A DNA stretch of 64,000 nucleotides, from NCBI GenBank assembly GCA_900539375.1, contig UQBY01000009.1, positions 1 to 64,000 on the forward strand. Reading direction: 5' to 3'. Positions 16,234 through 25,427 of the stretch are shown here, piece after piece. The stretch is from an uncultured Clostridium sp. Its GTDB lineage: Bacteria > Bacillota > Clostridia > Clostridiales > Clostridiaceae. The notes below the pieces were generated by a model. It ran no database searches. It had not been told where the DNA came from and was given only the letters and a program-made list of their open reading frames with translations. Made by a program: the position numbers and the translations under genes. Position 1 is the first letter of the stretch, and each line of letters opens with the position of its first letter.

Positions 16234-18006
16234 TTAAATTCCTCCTTTGTTTTTAAGTTTTCCTTTTACTTCTGGCTCAATTGCACTTTTTATTTTATAG
16301 GTTATATACTCTGAATTTGTTTTTGAAACAAGTGTATTCATTATTAAATTTTTTCCTTCTCCACTTAATAATGAACTAACTCCTCCCATAATAAGTTTCA
16401 TTCCAGGAATTTCACTCCACTTTGTTAAGATTTCATCTTTATAAAAAAATATTTTTAAAAATCTTGTATTTGAAGTTTCAATAAAAGAAATCCTTAATTT
16501 TAACACTAAAGTTTCCTCTTCATCTGTTGTAAATTCTCCATCACAACCAACTATATAAAATTCTTCATTTATATTAAGTTCTTTATATTTTGTATTTTCA
16601 AATCCTATTGGAATTAAATATTCATTATTTCCTTCTTTTATTAAAATAAAAAACTCATTATCTTCAATAAAAAATCCTATTTCACTTAATCCTTTTGAAT
16701 AATTATTATGAAGTGCTTGAATAAATAATGGTAAAATACTAACTGCTGAGAACTCCATTTTATAATATTTTTTATTAATTTCTTTAAACATTTCTAAATT
16801 CTTATTTTTCTTTATAAAATTCATTACTTTTTCTTTTAATTTTTTATTATTATTTTTCTCTCCTAAAGTATTTTCTATATTTAAAAGACTTTTATAGTCT
16901 TTATTATTTTTAGGAAGAATATTTTCTTTTAAAGAAAAATCTTTTACAAAATACTTTTCTATTAAATCTATAAACTTACAATTTGGAAAAAATTCATTAT
17001 TTCCTGCTGTACTTATAATAACCATATTTATATCTGGATATACTATAACATTTTGCCCAAGCATCCCATTAAATTGGTAAGAATTTTTTCTTCCTGCAAT
17101 CCATACATGATATCCATATCCATATTTACAGTTTTCTATAGGTGTATCTACTTTTTTACTTGTCATTATTTCAACCCATTTTTTTGAAATAAGCTGTTTT
17201 CCTTTCCAATTTCCTTTTTGTAAAAGTAATTGTCCAAGCTTTGCCATATCCTCAGGACATATATATAGTCCCCAGCCACCCTTTTCTATTCCCTTAGTAC
17301 ATTTCTCCCAATAAATTTTATTTATTCCTAAATACTTAAATATTCTTTCTTTTAAAATATCTAAAATTCCTCTTCCTGTTACCTCTTTAACAATAGCTGA
17401 AAGCATATATGAATTCATACTATTATAAAAAAACTTTGTTCCTGGTTCAAATTTAACATTAGATTCTAAAAAGGATTTAACCCAATCATTTTCAGTAACT
17501 GCACCTGTTTCATTAAAACTAACTCCTGCAGTCATTGATAATAGATGTTTAATTGTAATATCTTTTTGTTTTAAAAATATTATTGGATTTACCTTTTTCT
17601 CAAATATTTTTACTAGCTTATCATTTAAACTTAAAACCTTATCATCTATAAGAAGTCCTATTGCTAAAGCTGTAATGCTTTTACACAAAGAATGAGTTAC
17701 ATGCCACATATTTGTTTTATAAGGTTTAAAAGACCCTTCTGAAATAACATTTCCATTTCTTAAAATCATTATTGTATGAACATTTAATTCATCTATATTT
17801 TTTAATTCATTATAAAAGTTTTCTAAATACTTAGAGGAAATTCCCTGTTCTTCTGGTGTACTTCTTGGTAATGGCTCAATTGAATCCTCAAAAAGCTTAA
17901 AGCTTTCTTTCTCTGGCTTATACTTTACAAAGGATATATTACTATTTTTCTTCTCTATTATGTCATAAATAAATTCTATTGTTTTTTTTTGAGTCATTAA
18001 ATCCAT
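16234..18006 (-). CDS. Serine hydrolase, class C beta-lactamase/penicillin-binding protein-like
   Basis: The first about 360 residues form a beta-lactamase class C/esterase domain. The SxxK motif is seen in VTHSLCKSITAL, the YxN-like element in FFYNSMNSYML, and the third motif region around FNGMLGQNVIVYP. No signal peptide is seen, so it is probably cytoplasmic. A C-terminal domain of about 220 residues, rich in beta segments, has no family I recognise; it makes the protein longer (590 residues) than a minimal serine hydrolase. True beta-lactamase activity should not be assumed. It is followed directly by the DUF503 gene. Confidence 0.82.
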   Translation of the reverse strand: MDLMTQKKTIEFIYDIIEKKNSNISFVKYKPEKESFKLFEDSIEPLPRSTPEEQGISSKYLENFYNELKNIDELNVHTIMILRNGNVISEGSFKPYKTNMWHVTHSLCKSITALAIGLLIDDKVLSLNDKLVKIFEKKVNPIIFLKQKDITIKHLLSMTAGVSFNETGAVTENDWVKSFLESNVKFEPGTKFFYNSMNSYMLSAIVKEVTGRGILDILKERIFKYLGINKIYWEKCTKGIEKGGWGLYICPEDMAKLGQLLLQKGNWKGKQLISKKWVEIMTSKKVDTPIENCKYGYGYHVWIAGRKNSYQFNGMLGQNVIVYPDINMVIISTAGNNEFFPNCKFIDLIEKYFVKDFSLKENILPKNNKDYKSLLNIENTLGEKNNNKKLKEKVMNFIKKNKNLEMFKEINKKYYKMEFSAVSILPLFIQALHNNYSKGLSEIGFFIEDNEFFILIKEGNNEYLIPIGFENTKYKELNINEEFYIVGCDGEFTTDEEETLVLKLRISFIETSNTRFLKIFFYKDEILTKWSEIPGMKLIMGGVSSLLSGEGKNLIMNTLVSKTNSEYITYKIKSAIEPEVKGKLKNKGGI

Positions 18007-18176
18007 TTTTTCACACTTCCTTTTATAATTATAGATATCTTAATTATATATTACTTTCTAATAGGTGTAAATTAATTAGTTTAAATTTTCTGAATATAAA
18101 ATTTTTAAAAAAATCTTAAATTTTTTATACTAATTACAATACTTTAAATAATATAAAAAACTTAAGATTTATAAAA

Positions 18177-18521
18177 CTATTTTTTAAGCTTCTCTTTTAA
18201 TTTATTATAAGCTTCTTTAGTTATATATACTTTTTCAAAATCAACTTTATTAGGATTAAAAGTAAGTGGATATTCTTCAAGCCACATATTTCCATCTACT
18301 ATATTATATTTTTCAAATTCATCTTTACCTTCAATTTCATTAACTTCTTCTAATTCTTCATAGGAAGTTAATACAAGAATTCTTCTACAAGGTTCTTCAT
18401 GCTCTCCATAAATATTATAAAAACTATTATAGTTATTATATTCTTTAGTTGAAACTACCATTTTTAAATATAATCCTAACTCTTTTGCTACATCAATTGC
18501 TTTAATTAATTCTTTATCCAT
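18177..18521 (-). CDS. Small acidic protein of unknown function
   Basis: This 114-residue soluble protein is of no recognised family. It has a helical N-terminus (MDKELIKAIDVAKELGLYL), a beta-rich middle with CRRILVLTSYEELEEV, and a lysine-rich C-terminus. The start has a weak ribosome binding site (GGAAAAAAG). It stands alone between the serine hydrolase gene and ilvD. Confidence 0.6.
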   Translation of the reverse strand: MDKELIKAIDVAKELGLYLKMVVSTKEYNNYNSFYNIYGEHEEPCRRILVLTSYEELEEVNEIEGKDEFEKYNIVDGNMWLEEYPLTFNPNKVDFEKVYITKEAYNKLKEKLKK

Positions 18522-18573
18522 AAATACTTTTTTCCTTTCATGCTATTACTTTCAAATTTATTTTAACAAAAAA

Positions 18574-18626
18574 TAAAGAGATATTGTTAACAGATTAAAA
18601 ATTGTTAGTGCAATATCTCTTTTTTA
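18574..18626 (-). terminator. Terminator of ilvD, probably bidirectional
   Basis: AAAGAGATATTG pairs with CAATATCTCTTT across a 24-base loop that can itself pair partly. T-rich tracts occur on both strands. Confidence 0.8.
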
Positions 18627-18651
18627 AATTTAATTTTTCTAGAAAATTATA

Positions 18652-20310
18652 TTATTTTAAAACTGCTCCTGTGCAACCTGAAGTAACACTCTTTGCATAT
18701 CTTGCTAAGTATCCTGTTGTTATTCTTGGTTCTCTTGGTTGCCATTTGCTTCTACGTTCTGCTAAAACTTCATCTGATACAAGAACATTTATTGTGTTTT
18801 TAGGAATATCTATTTCAATAATATCTCCTTCTTCTATTAAAGCAATATTTCCACCTACTGCTGCTTCTGGAGAAACATGTCCTATAGCGGCTCCTCTTGT
18901 AGCTCCTGAGAATCTTCCATCAGTAATAAGTGCTACTGAATTTCCTAAACCACTTCCCATAATAGCTGATGTTGGGTTTAACATTTCTCTCATTCCAGGA
19001 CCTCCCTTTGGTCCTTCATAACGAATAATTACAACTTCTCCTGCATTTATTCTTCCTTCATAAATAGCATTTAAAGCATCTTCTTCGCAATCAAATACTC
19101 TTGCCTTTCCTTTATGGCTCATCATCTCTGGTGCTACTGCTGAACGCTTAACAACACAACCTTCTGGTGCTAAGTTTCCTTTTAATACAGCAATTCCACC
19201 TTCTTTACTATATGGATTATCAATTGTTCTAATAACTTCTGTATCCTTTATTTCATGTCCTTCAATATTTTCTTTTATAGTCTTTCCTGTACAAGTTAAA
19301 AGGTCAGTATGAAGAATTCCAAGCTTATTTATTTCATGCATAACTGCTAAAATTCCACCTGCTTCATTTAAATCTTCTATAAAGTGTCCTCCTGCTGGTG
19401 CTAAATGACAAAGATTAGGAGTTTTTGCAGAAATATTATTTGCAAGTTCTAGATTTAAATCAATTCCACATTCATGTGCAATTGCTGGAAGGTGAAGCAT
19501 ACTATTTGTACTACATCCTAATGCCATATCTATTGTAAGTGCATTTAAGAAAGCATCTTCAACCATAATATCTCTAGGCTTTATATCCTTCTTTACAAGT
19601 TCCATAATTTGCATTCCAGCTTCTTTAGCTAATCTTAATCTTTCTGAGTAAACTGCTGGAATTGTACCATTTCCAGGAAGTCCCATACCTAAAACTTCTG
19701 TTAAACAGTTCATACTATTTGCTGTAAACATTCCTGAACATGAACCACAAGTTGGACATGCTTTGTTTTCATATTCACATAATTTTTCTTCAGAAATTTT
19801 TCCAACTTTAAATTGGCTTACAGCTTCTGATACATTAGAATAACTTAATCTTTCCTTTCCTAATTTACCAGCAAGCATAGCTCCACCACTTACAAAGATT
19901 GTTGGAATATTTAATCTAGCTGCTGCCATTAATAATCCTGGAACATTTTTATCACAGTTTGGTATCATTACAAGACCATCAAAAGGATGAGCAGTTGCCA
20001 TAGCTTCTGTAGAATCTGCAATAAGTTCTCTTGTAACTAATGAATATTTCATTCCTTCATGTCCCATTGCAATTCCATCACATACTGCAATTGCTGGGAA
20101 TACTATTGGAACTCCTCCTGCTAAAGCAACACCTTGCTTTACAGCTTCTTCTATTTTATCAAGGTTCATATGACCTGGAACTATATCATTTTTAGAGCTT
20201 ACAATACCAATTAATGGTTTTTCTATTTCCTTATCAGTAAGTCCTAATGCATGTAATAATGTTCTTTGTGGTGCTGCATTAACACCTTTTTTAATTCTAT
20301 CACTTCTCAA
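18652..20310 (-). CDS. ilvD: Dihydroxy-acid dehydratase
   Basis: IlvD converts 2,3-dihydroxy acids to 2-keto acids in isoleucine and valine synthesis. The 552-residue protein has the family hallmarks: MIPNCDKNVPG and CPTCGSCSGMFTANSMNCL, with cluster-binding cysteines, and the late active-site region GRFSGATRGAAIGHVSPEA. The start codon is TTG at 20308-20310, with GGGAGGG 7 bases upstream and no alternative nearby. No other ilv or leu genes are adjacent. The promoter at 20347-20375 overlaps a possible GntR-family operator. Confidence 0.97.
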   Translation of the reverse strand: MRSDRIKKGVNAAPQRTLLHALGLTDKEIEKPLIGIVSSKNDIVPGHMNLDKIEEAVKQGVALAGGVPIVFPAIAVCDGIAMGHEGMKYSLVTRELIADSTEAMATAHPFDGLVMIPNCDKNVPGLLMAAARLNIPTIFVSGGAMLAGKLGKERLSYSNVSEAVSQFKVGKISEEKLCEYENKACPTCGSCSGMFTANSMNCLTEVLGMGLPGNGTIPAVYSERLRLAKEAGMQIMELVKKDIKPRDIMVEDAFLNALTIDMALGCSTNSMLHLPAIAHECGIDLNLELANNISAKTPNLCHLAPAGGHFIEDLNEAGGILAVMHEINKLGILHTDLLTCTGKTIKENIEGHEIKDTEVIRTIDNPYSKEGGIAVLKGNLAPEGCVVKRSAVAPEMMSHKGKARVFDCEEDALNAIYEGRINAGEVVIIRYEGPKGGPGMREMLNPTSAIMGSGLGNSVALITDGRFSGATRGAAIGHVSPEAAVGGNIALIEEGDIIEIDIPKNTINVLVSDEVLAERRSKWQPREPRITTGYLARYAKSVTSGCTGAVLK

Positions 20311-20346
20311 TTTTATACCCTCCCTAAAAATTTACTTAGTAGTTGT

Positions 20347-20375
20347 ATTATAATATATAATTTGTCTGACGTCAA
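20347..20375 (-). promoter_or_regulatory. ilvD promoter with a possible GntR-type operator
   Basis: A -35 TTGACG (20370-20375) and a -10 TATAAT (20347-20352) are 17 bases apart on the minus strand. TTGACGTCAGACAA (20362-20375) is an imperfect palindrome over the -35, of the sort bound by FadR-type GntR proteins. The GntR regulator encoded directly upstream is a candidate. Confidence 0.6.
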
Positions 20376-20427
20376 TAGTGTTGTATTACAAGTTTTTTAA
20401 TTATTAGCTTTAAAGTTATGGAAATTA

Positions 20428-20477
20428 AAAAATTAGGCTATTCTATTAGCAGCTTTTAACTACTAATAGAACAGCCA
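20428..20477 (-). terminator. Terminator of the gntR-type gene
   Basis: A long stem (GGCTGTTCTATTAGTAG with CTGCTAATAGAATAGCC, one mismatch) has a seven-base loop. TAATTTTTT follows on the minus strand. Confidence 0.9.
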
Positions 20478-20490
20478 TAATTTAAATATT

Positions 20491-21180
20491 TTATTCAATT
20501 TCTAATTCTTTTATTGCATGAAGAATATGTATCTTCATAGCACTTTTAGCTCCCTCTGCATTTCTATTTTTTATAAAATCCATAATCATTCTATGGTCAG
20601 TTATAGTATCTTTAACAGCAGTTTCTTTCTTTTCTGATAAGGCAACCCCTTTATCTATTGCTTGATATATAACTGGCATAAGCTTATTCATAAATTCATT
20701 ATGAGTTGCTTTTGCAATGGATTTATGAAATGCCTGTTCAATTTCTGTTCTATCCTTTCCAAGCTTTATATATTCTTCTATTTCTTCACCTAAGGATAAA
20801 ATTCTTTTTATTTCTGCATCACTTGCTCTTTCAACTGCTAAATAAGCAGCTTCTGGTTCAAAAATAAGTCTCATTTCATAAAGGTCTTTTGCATTAGCTT
20901 TTATTTTTGAAAGAGAAGATATTTCTTCAATATTATCTCCTTTAAAATCTTTTTTTACAAAAGTCCCCTTTCCTCTTTGTATTTCTAAAATTCCATTTGT
21001 AGCAAGGATACGTATAGCTTCTCTTAAAGTAGTTCTGCTTATTTTTAACTCTTCTGAAAGTTCATTTTCATTTGGTAGTTTTTCTCCTGGCATAAATTTC
21101 TTTTCTATTGTAATCATAGAAAGAATATCATCTGCAACACTATCTGATAACCTTTTTTGTCGAGGCATGTTTTCTATCAT
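20491..21180 (-). CDS. FadR-subfamily GntR transcriptional regulator
   Basis: This 229-residue protein has an N-terminal winged helix (LPNENELSEELKISRTTLREAIRIL, then GILEIQRGKGTFV) and a C-terminal FCD-type all-helical ligand domain with histidines (FHKSIA, TDHRMIMDFI, HILHAI) suited to metal-assisted acid binding. Two starts are possible. The ATG at 21180 sits directly after GGA. The ATG at 21168 (MPRQKRLSD) is 12 bases from it and may be the real start. It follows the amidase gene by 14 bases and precedes ilvD, whose promoter has a candidate operator. Confidence 0.88.
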   Translation of the reverse strand: MIENMPRQKRLSDSVADDILSMITIEKKFMPGEKLPNENELSEELKISRTTLREAIRILATNGILEIQRGKGTFVKKDFKGDNIEEISSLSKIKANAKDLYEMRLIFEPEAAYLAVERASDAEIKRILSLGEEIEEYIKLGKDRTEIEQAFHKSIAKATHNEFMNKLMPVIYQAIDKGVALSEKKETAVKDTITDHRMIMDFIKNRNAEGAKSAMKIHILHAIKELEIE

Positions 21181-21194
21181 TCCTTTTTAATTAA

Positions 21195-21980
21195 TTATTT
21201 AGATAAAGCTTGCCAAGTTTTATCTCCTGCTATATAGTCTACTGTAAGACCTTGACTTCTTTGGAAATCTCCTAGGGCTTTATGAGTTTGAATACCATAA
21301 ACTCCATCTTCAGTTAAATTATATCCAAATTTATTAAGCTTTTGTTGAAGCTCTAAACATCTATTTCCTACATATTTTTTAGCCTTTTCCATAGTAGAGG
21401 AAGAAGTTTGTCCATTTATAGCATATTGAATATCTGCTATCATTTTGTCCCAAGTTACTCCATACTCATTTAAAAATCCTATTGGGTCTTCATGGTCTGT
21501 TTGTCCATAAGTTTCAGAACAATCCTTATGACTAACTATATCACTTGCATCCCAGCCATATTTTGCACAAAGGCTTGCTACAAGTTCAACAGTATTTGAA
21601 TAAACCTGATTAAATTCTGTTACATTATACCCTAAAGGTTCACACATTTCCACTCCAATATATCTATTGTTTGCTGATGAACCAGCATGCCATGCCACTT
21701 CATTTTCTGGCACAGTTGCAACTGCTTTATTCCAATCTACAAAGTAATGTGCATTAGCATTAACTTGTACCCTATTAAAGTAAGATGCATTATCATCAGC
21801 AGTACCACCTTTACTTGCTGTGCTATGAATAACAATTCCCATAGGTGAAAGATATTGATAACTTCTGTTATTTTCCGTATACTTTTTATCTATTTGTAAA
21901 GCTAGTGCTGGTACAATACTAGCACAAACAATTCCTGTTGTTAAAATTGCTATTACAAATTTCTTTTTCCTTTTATTCAT
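21195..21980 (-). CDS. Secreted N-acetylmuramoyl-L-alanine amidase with peptidoglycan-binding domain
   Basis: The 261-residue protein starts with a signal peptide (KKKFVIAILTTGIVCASIVPALA). Residues about 45-185 form an Amidase_2/PGRP-type zinc amidase: the first His is in GIVIHSTASKGG, the second region is ANAHYFVDW, VAWHAGSS and the late IVSHKDCS. Residues about 200-261 form a PG_binding_1 domain (CLELQQKLNKFGYNLTEDGVYG). It cleaves the bond between MurNAc and the stem peptide in the wall. The ATG follows GGTGGGGAT. Confidence 0.93.
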   Translation of the reverse strand: MNKRKKKFVIAILTTGIVCASIVPALALQIDKKYTENNRSYQYLSPMGIVIHSTASKGGTADDNASYFNRVQVNANAHYFVDWNKAVATVPENEVAWHAGSSANNRYIGVEMCEPLGYNVTEFNQVYSNTVELVASLCAKYGWDASDIVSHKDCSETYGQTDHEDPIGFLNEYGVTWDKMIADIQYAINGQTSSSTMEKAKKYVGNRCLELQQKLNKFGYNLTEDGVYGIQTHKALGDFQRSQGLTVDYIAGDKTWQALSK

Positions 21981-22157
21981 GATGTTATCCCCACCTCAAT
22001 ATATTTATATATTTTTAGTGTATCACACTTTTCATAACTTTAACAGTATTTATCCCGGAATTTTTCTTATTTATTAACATTTTTTATAAGAAAATATTTT
22101 ATTAAATTCACAAAATTTTAAAAAATTTCTTCTTTATTAGATTTATTTAAATGTTTA

Positions 22158-22186
22158 TTGACATTTTTCTCATTTGATGATATTCT
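22158..22186 (+). promoter_or_regulatory. ptsG promoter
   Basis: A perfect -35 TTGACA (22158-22163) and a -10 TATTCT (22181-22186) are 17 bases apart. Transcription would start just before the RAT/terminator leader. In the 21981-22360 gap the remaining sequence is AT-rich, and only this promoter and the leader are recognisable. Confidence 0.75.
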
Positions 22187-22194
22187 AATTACCG

Positions 22195-22268
22195 TTATAG
22201 TGTGTAACTGATTAAGCAGGCATTAACTATACATGATTTATTTATGATTGTGTAGTTAATGCTTTTTA
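22195..22268 (+). promoter_or_regulatory. RAT antiterminator and overlapping terminator in the ptsG leader
   Basis: The segment around GTGTAACTGATTAAGCAGGCAT (22202-22223) resembles ribonucleic antiterminator (RAT) sites recognised by GlcT/LicT-type proteins. It overlaps the 5' arm of a terminator: GCATTAACTA (22220-22229) pairs with TAGTTAATGC (22253-22262), followed by five T. Binding of the antiterminator encoded downstream (24547-25380) would stop terminator formation and allow ptsG expression. Confidence 0.85.
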
Positions 22269-22360
22269 TCTTTTAGGCGCCAAAAATTTAAAATGATTAA
22301 CAAAATACATGAATAAATTTTCTTTATATTTTTATACTAATAAAAAAGGAGAGATTTTTT

Positions 22361-24520
22361 ATGAAAGATAAAATTTTTGGTGTATTACAACGTGTTGGTC
22401 GTTCTTTTATGCTTCCAATTGCTATTTTACCAGTTGCTGGATTGTTCCTTGGCATAGGTGGTTCTTTTACAAATGCAAATATGATTGAAGCCTATGGCCT
22501 TACTAAAATTTTAGGTGAAGGTACACTTTTGCATGCTTTACTTGTAGTTCTTAATAAATGTGGTGATATAGTATTTGCAAACTTACCACTTATTTTTGCT
22601 ATGGGTGTTGCCATTGGTATGGCTAAAAAAGAAAAGGATGTTGCTGCCTTATCTGGAGCTATAGCTTTTCTTATTATGCATTCAGCAATAGGTGCACTTC
22701 TTGATTTAACTGGCAAAGCTACCACTCTTCCAGATGGTTCTGTAACAAGTGTTCTTGGAATTCAATCTTTACAGATGGGTGTTTTTGGTGGTATTTTAGT
22801 TGGTCTTGGAGTTGCTACCCTTCACAATCGTTTTTATAAAATTGAACTTCCACAAGTTCTTTCATTTTTTGGTGGAACTAGATTTGTTCCTATAATATCA
22901 GCCATTGTTTATTTATTTGTAGGAATTTTAATGTTCTTTATATGGCCTGTTATTCAAAATGGAATTTTTGCAATTGGTGACCTTGTTAGAAGTTCAGGAT
23001 ATGCTGGAACATTTTTATATGGATTAATGGAAAGAGCTTTAATTCCCTTTGGACTTCATCATGTATTTTATTTACCATTTTGGCAAACAGCAGTTGGTGG
23101 TACTGCAATGGTTGGAGGACAATTAGTAGAAGGTGCTCAAAATATATTCTTTGCAGAACTTGCAAATGGAAATATATCTCACTTTAGCGTTGAAGCAACA
23201 AGATTTATGTCAGGTAAGTTTCCACTTATGATATTTGGTCTTCCTGGTGCTGCACTTGCTATGTATAAATGTGCAAATCCTAAAAAGAAGAAAATAGTAA
23301 GTAGTTTATTACTTTCAGCTGCTTTAACTTCAATGATTACTGGTATTACAGAACCAATTGAATTTACTTTCTTATTTGTTGCTCCAGTTTTATATGCAGT
23401 TCATTGTGTATTTGCAGGTTTAGCTTATATGTTTATGCATATATTTAATGTTGGAGTTGGTATGACTTTCTCTGGAGGACTTATTGACTTAACTTTATTT
23501 GGTATTATGCAAGGTAATGCTAAAACAAACTGGATATGGGTTGTAATAGTTGGTATAGTTTACTTTATAGTTTATTACTTTTTATTCTCATTCTTAATTA
23601 AGAAATTTAACTTTAAAACTCCAGGTCGTGATGAAAATGAAGAAGAAGTTAAATTATATACAAGAAATGATGTTAATGCTAAAAATTCTAAAGAAAATAA
23701 TGAAGAAAATGGTGCTAATATAGAAGATAAAATTTCAGCTATGATATGTAAAGGTCTTGGAGGAAAGAAAAACATTTCTGATGTTGACTGCTGTGCTACA
23801 AGACTAAGATGTACTGTTTATAAATCAGATTTAGTAGATGATGATTTATTAAAAAGTACTGGTGCTTCTGGAGTTATAAGAAAAGGTGAAGGAGTACAAA
23901 TAATCTATGGACCTAAAGTAACTGTTATAAAATCTAACTTAGAAGATTATCTTGTAACTGCTCCTAACATAGAAGAAACTAAAAATACTCCTATTTCTAA
24001 TACTGAAGTTAAAGAAAAAGATAATAAAAAAGAAACTAAAGAAAACTCAAACTTTAAAGAAATAGCTAAATTTTCAAGTCCTGTTAAGGGAATAGCTGCT
24101 CCAATTGAAGAAACTCCAGATGAAGCTTTTGCTGGGAAAATGATGGGTGATGGTATAATGATTATGCCAGAAGATAGCACAGTATTTGCTCCTTGTGATG
24201 GTGAAGTACTATTTGTATTTCCTAGTAAACATGCTGTTGGAATAAAGACTACTGATGGATTTGAAATATTAATTCATATTGGAATAAATACAGTAGAACT
24301 TAATGGAGAAGGTTTTGAAGCTTTTGTAGCATCTGGTGATAAAGTAAAAAAAGGTGACAAACTTATAAGTTTTGATATAGAATATATTAAGGACAAAGTT
24401 CCTTCTATGGCTACTCCTTTCATATTTACTGCATTAAATGAAAATCAAAGAGTAAAGCTTATTAAAAAAGGAGAAGTAAATGCCCTTGAAGATGTTCTTA
24501 TAATTGAGGAAAATATATAG
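22361..24520 (+). CDS. ptsG: PTS glucose-type transporter EIICBA
   Basis: This 719-residue protein combines three PTS domains. The EIIC membrane domain spans residues about 1-410 (MLPIAILPVAGLFLGIGG; GITEPIEFTFLF). EIIB spans about 445-530 with its phosphorylated cysteine in SDVDCCATRLRCTVY. EIIA spans about 570-719, with the active-site histidine in ILIHIGINTVELNGEGF. It imports and phosphorylates glucose or a related sugar such as N-acetylglucosamine; specificity is not certain from sequence alone. Expression is controlled by antitermination in the leader. The antiterminator gene follows after 26 bases. Confidence 0.93.
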   Translation: MKDKIFGVLQRVGRSFMLPIAILPVAGLFLGIGGSFTNANMIEAYGLTKILGEGTLLHALLVVLNKCGDIVFANLPLIFAMGVAIGMAKKEKDVAALSGAIAFLIMHSAIGALLDLTGKATTLPDGSVTSVLGIQSLQMGVFGGILVGLGVATLHNRFYKIELPQVLSFFGGTRFVPIISAIVYLFVGILMFFIWPVIQNGIFAIGDLVRSSGYAGTFLYGLMERALIPFGLHHVFYLPFWQTAVGGTAMVGGQLVEGAQNIFFAELANGNISHFSVEATRFMSGKFPLMIFGLPGAALAMYKCANPKKKKIVSSLLLSAALTSMITGITEPIEFTFLFVAPVLYAVHCVFAGLAYMFMHIFNVGVGMTFSGGLIDLTLFGIMQGNAKTNWIWVVIVGIVYFIVYYFLFSFLIKKFNFKTPGRDENEEEVKLYTRNDVNAKNSKENNEENGANIEDKISAMICKGLGGKKNISDVDCCATRLRCTVYKSDLVDDDLLKSTGASGVIRKGEGVQIIYGPKVTVIKSNLEDYLVTAPNIEETKNTPISNTEVKEKDNKKETKENSNFKEIAKFSSPVKGIAAPIEETPDEAFAGKMMGDGIMIMPEDSTVFAPCDGEVLFVFPSKHAVGIKTTDGFEILIHIGINTVELNGEGFEAFVASGDKVKKGDKLISFDIEYIKDKVPSMATPFIFTALNENQRVKLIKKGEVNALEDVLIIEENI

Positions 24521-24546
24521 GTATAATAACTGGAGGATTTAATAAT

Positions 24547-25380
24547 ATGTACAGGGTCATTAAAGTTTTAAATAATAATAGTATATTAGCATTAAGCTCC
24601 CCTGAAAATAATGAAGTTATAATTTTAGGAAAAGGAATTGGATTTGGGAAAAAAATTAGTGAATCTATAAAGAATATAGAAAATGCTAAAATTTATACTC
24701 TTGAAAAACAATCTGTTCCTGGAGAAGCATTAAAAAGTGCTGCTAGTGTAAAGCCTGAATTTCTTGAAATAGCTAATGATATTATTATTGAAACTGAAAA
24801 GGCCTTTGGAAAAGTTGACAATGCAATATTACTTCCTCTAGCAGACCATATTGCTTTTGCTATTGAAAGAATGAAAAAAGGTCTTAATATAAGCAATCCA
24901 TTAAATAATGATATAAAAGCTTTATTTAATGAAGAATATATTGTTGCTTTAAAAGGAAAAGATATTATAAAAAAAGTTACTGGCTTTACTATAACTGATG
25001 ATGAAGTAGGATATATAACCCTTCATATTCATTCATCTTTAGATGTTGAAAATGTATCAGAATCAATGCAAGTAGCTATTGCTGTAAGAGATTGTATTAC
25101 CTCTATTGAAGACAATTTAGATATAAAAATTAATACAACTTCACTATCTTATAGCCGTCTTATGAGCCATATAAAATATATGGTAGCAAGAGCTTTTAAA
25201 GGAGAAACAATAAAGCTTGATATGAATGATTACATAAAAACTCAGCTTCCTCATGCCTATGAAATTGCAAGTGATACTTGCAAAAAGCTTTCAAAAAGGC
25301 TTAAAAAGGATTTTGATGATGTAGAAATTGGATATCTTGCAATGCACATAGAACGTGTTTTTAAAGATGAACAATCTTAA
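24547..25380 (+). CDS. glcT: BglG-family transcription antiterminator (GlcT-like)
   Basis: The 277-residue protein has an RNA-binding domain at residues 1-55 (MYRVIKVLNNNSILAL, ILGKGIGFGKK). Two PRD domains follow, with phosphorylatable histidines seen in LLPLADHIAFAI and HIHSSL (PRD1) and MSHIKYMVAR and AMHIERVF (PRD2). It binds the RAT in the ptsG leader. PTS-dependent phosphorylation of its PRDs would switch it off when sugar is absent. Its position after ptsG, rather than before it, gives positive feedback. The ATG has a TGGAGG ribosome binding site. Confidence 0.92.
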   Translation: MYRVIKVLNNNSILALSSPENNEVIILGKGIGFGKKISESIKNIENAKIYTLEKQSVPGEALKSAASVKPEFLEIANDIIIETEKAFGKVDNAILLPLADHIAFAIERMKKGLNISNPLNNDIKALFNEEYIVALKGKDIIKKVTGFTITDDEVGYITLHIHSSLDVENVSESMQVAIAVRDCITSIEDNLDIKINTTSLSYSRLMSHIKYMVARAFKGETIKLDMNDYIKTQLPHAYEIASDTCKKLSKRLKKDFDDVEIGYLAMHIERVFKDEQS

Positions 25381-25387
25381 TTAAAAT

Positions 25388-25427
25388 AAAAACTGTGGCC
25401 TATAAAAATTAGTGCCACAGTTTTTTC
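25388..25427. terminator. Bidirectional terminator between glcT and the glycerophosphodiesterase gene
   Basis: AAACTGTGGC pairs with GCCACAGTTT around a 14-base loop, with T runs on both strands. The right arm overlaps the last codons of the convergent gene. Confidence 0.85.

Noticed and set aside
16234..18006. Calling the serine hydrolase a beta-lactamase
   Set aside because: Only the shared SxxK/Y fold motifs are visible; there is no signal peptide and an extra C-terminal domain is present, so antibiotic hydrolysis is not supported.
18602..19021. Plus-strand frame of 139 codons with proline-rich translation opposite ilvD
   Set aside because: It mirrors the conserved glycine-rich end of ilvD on the other strand and has no independent support.
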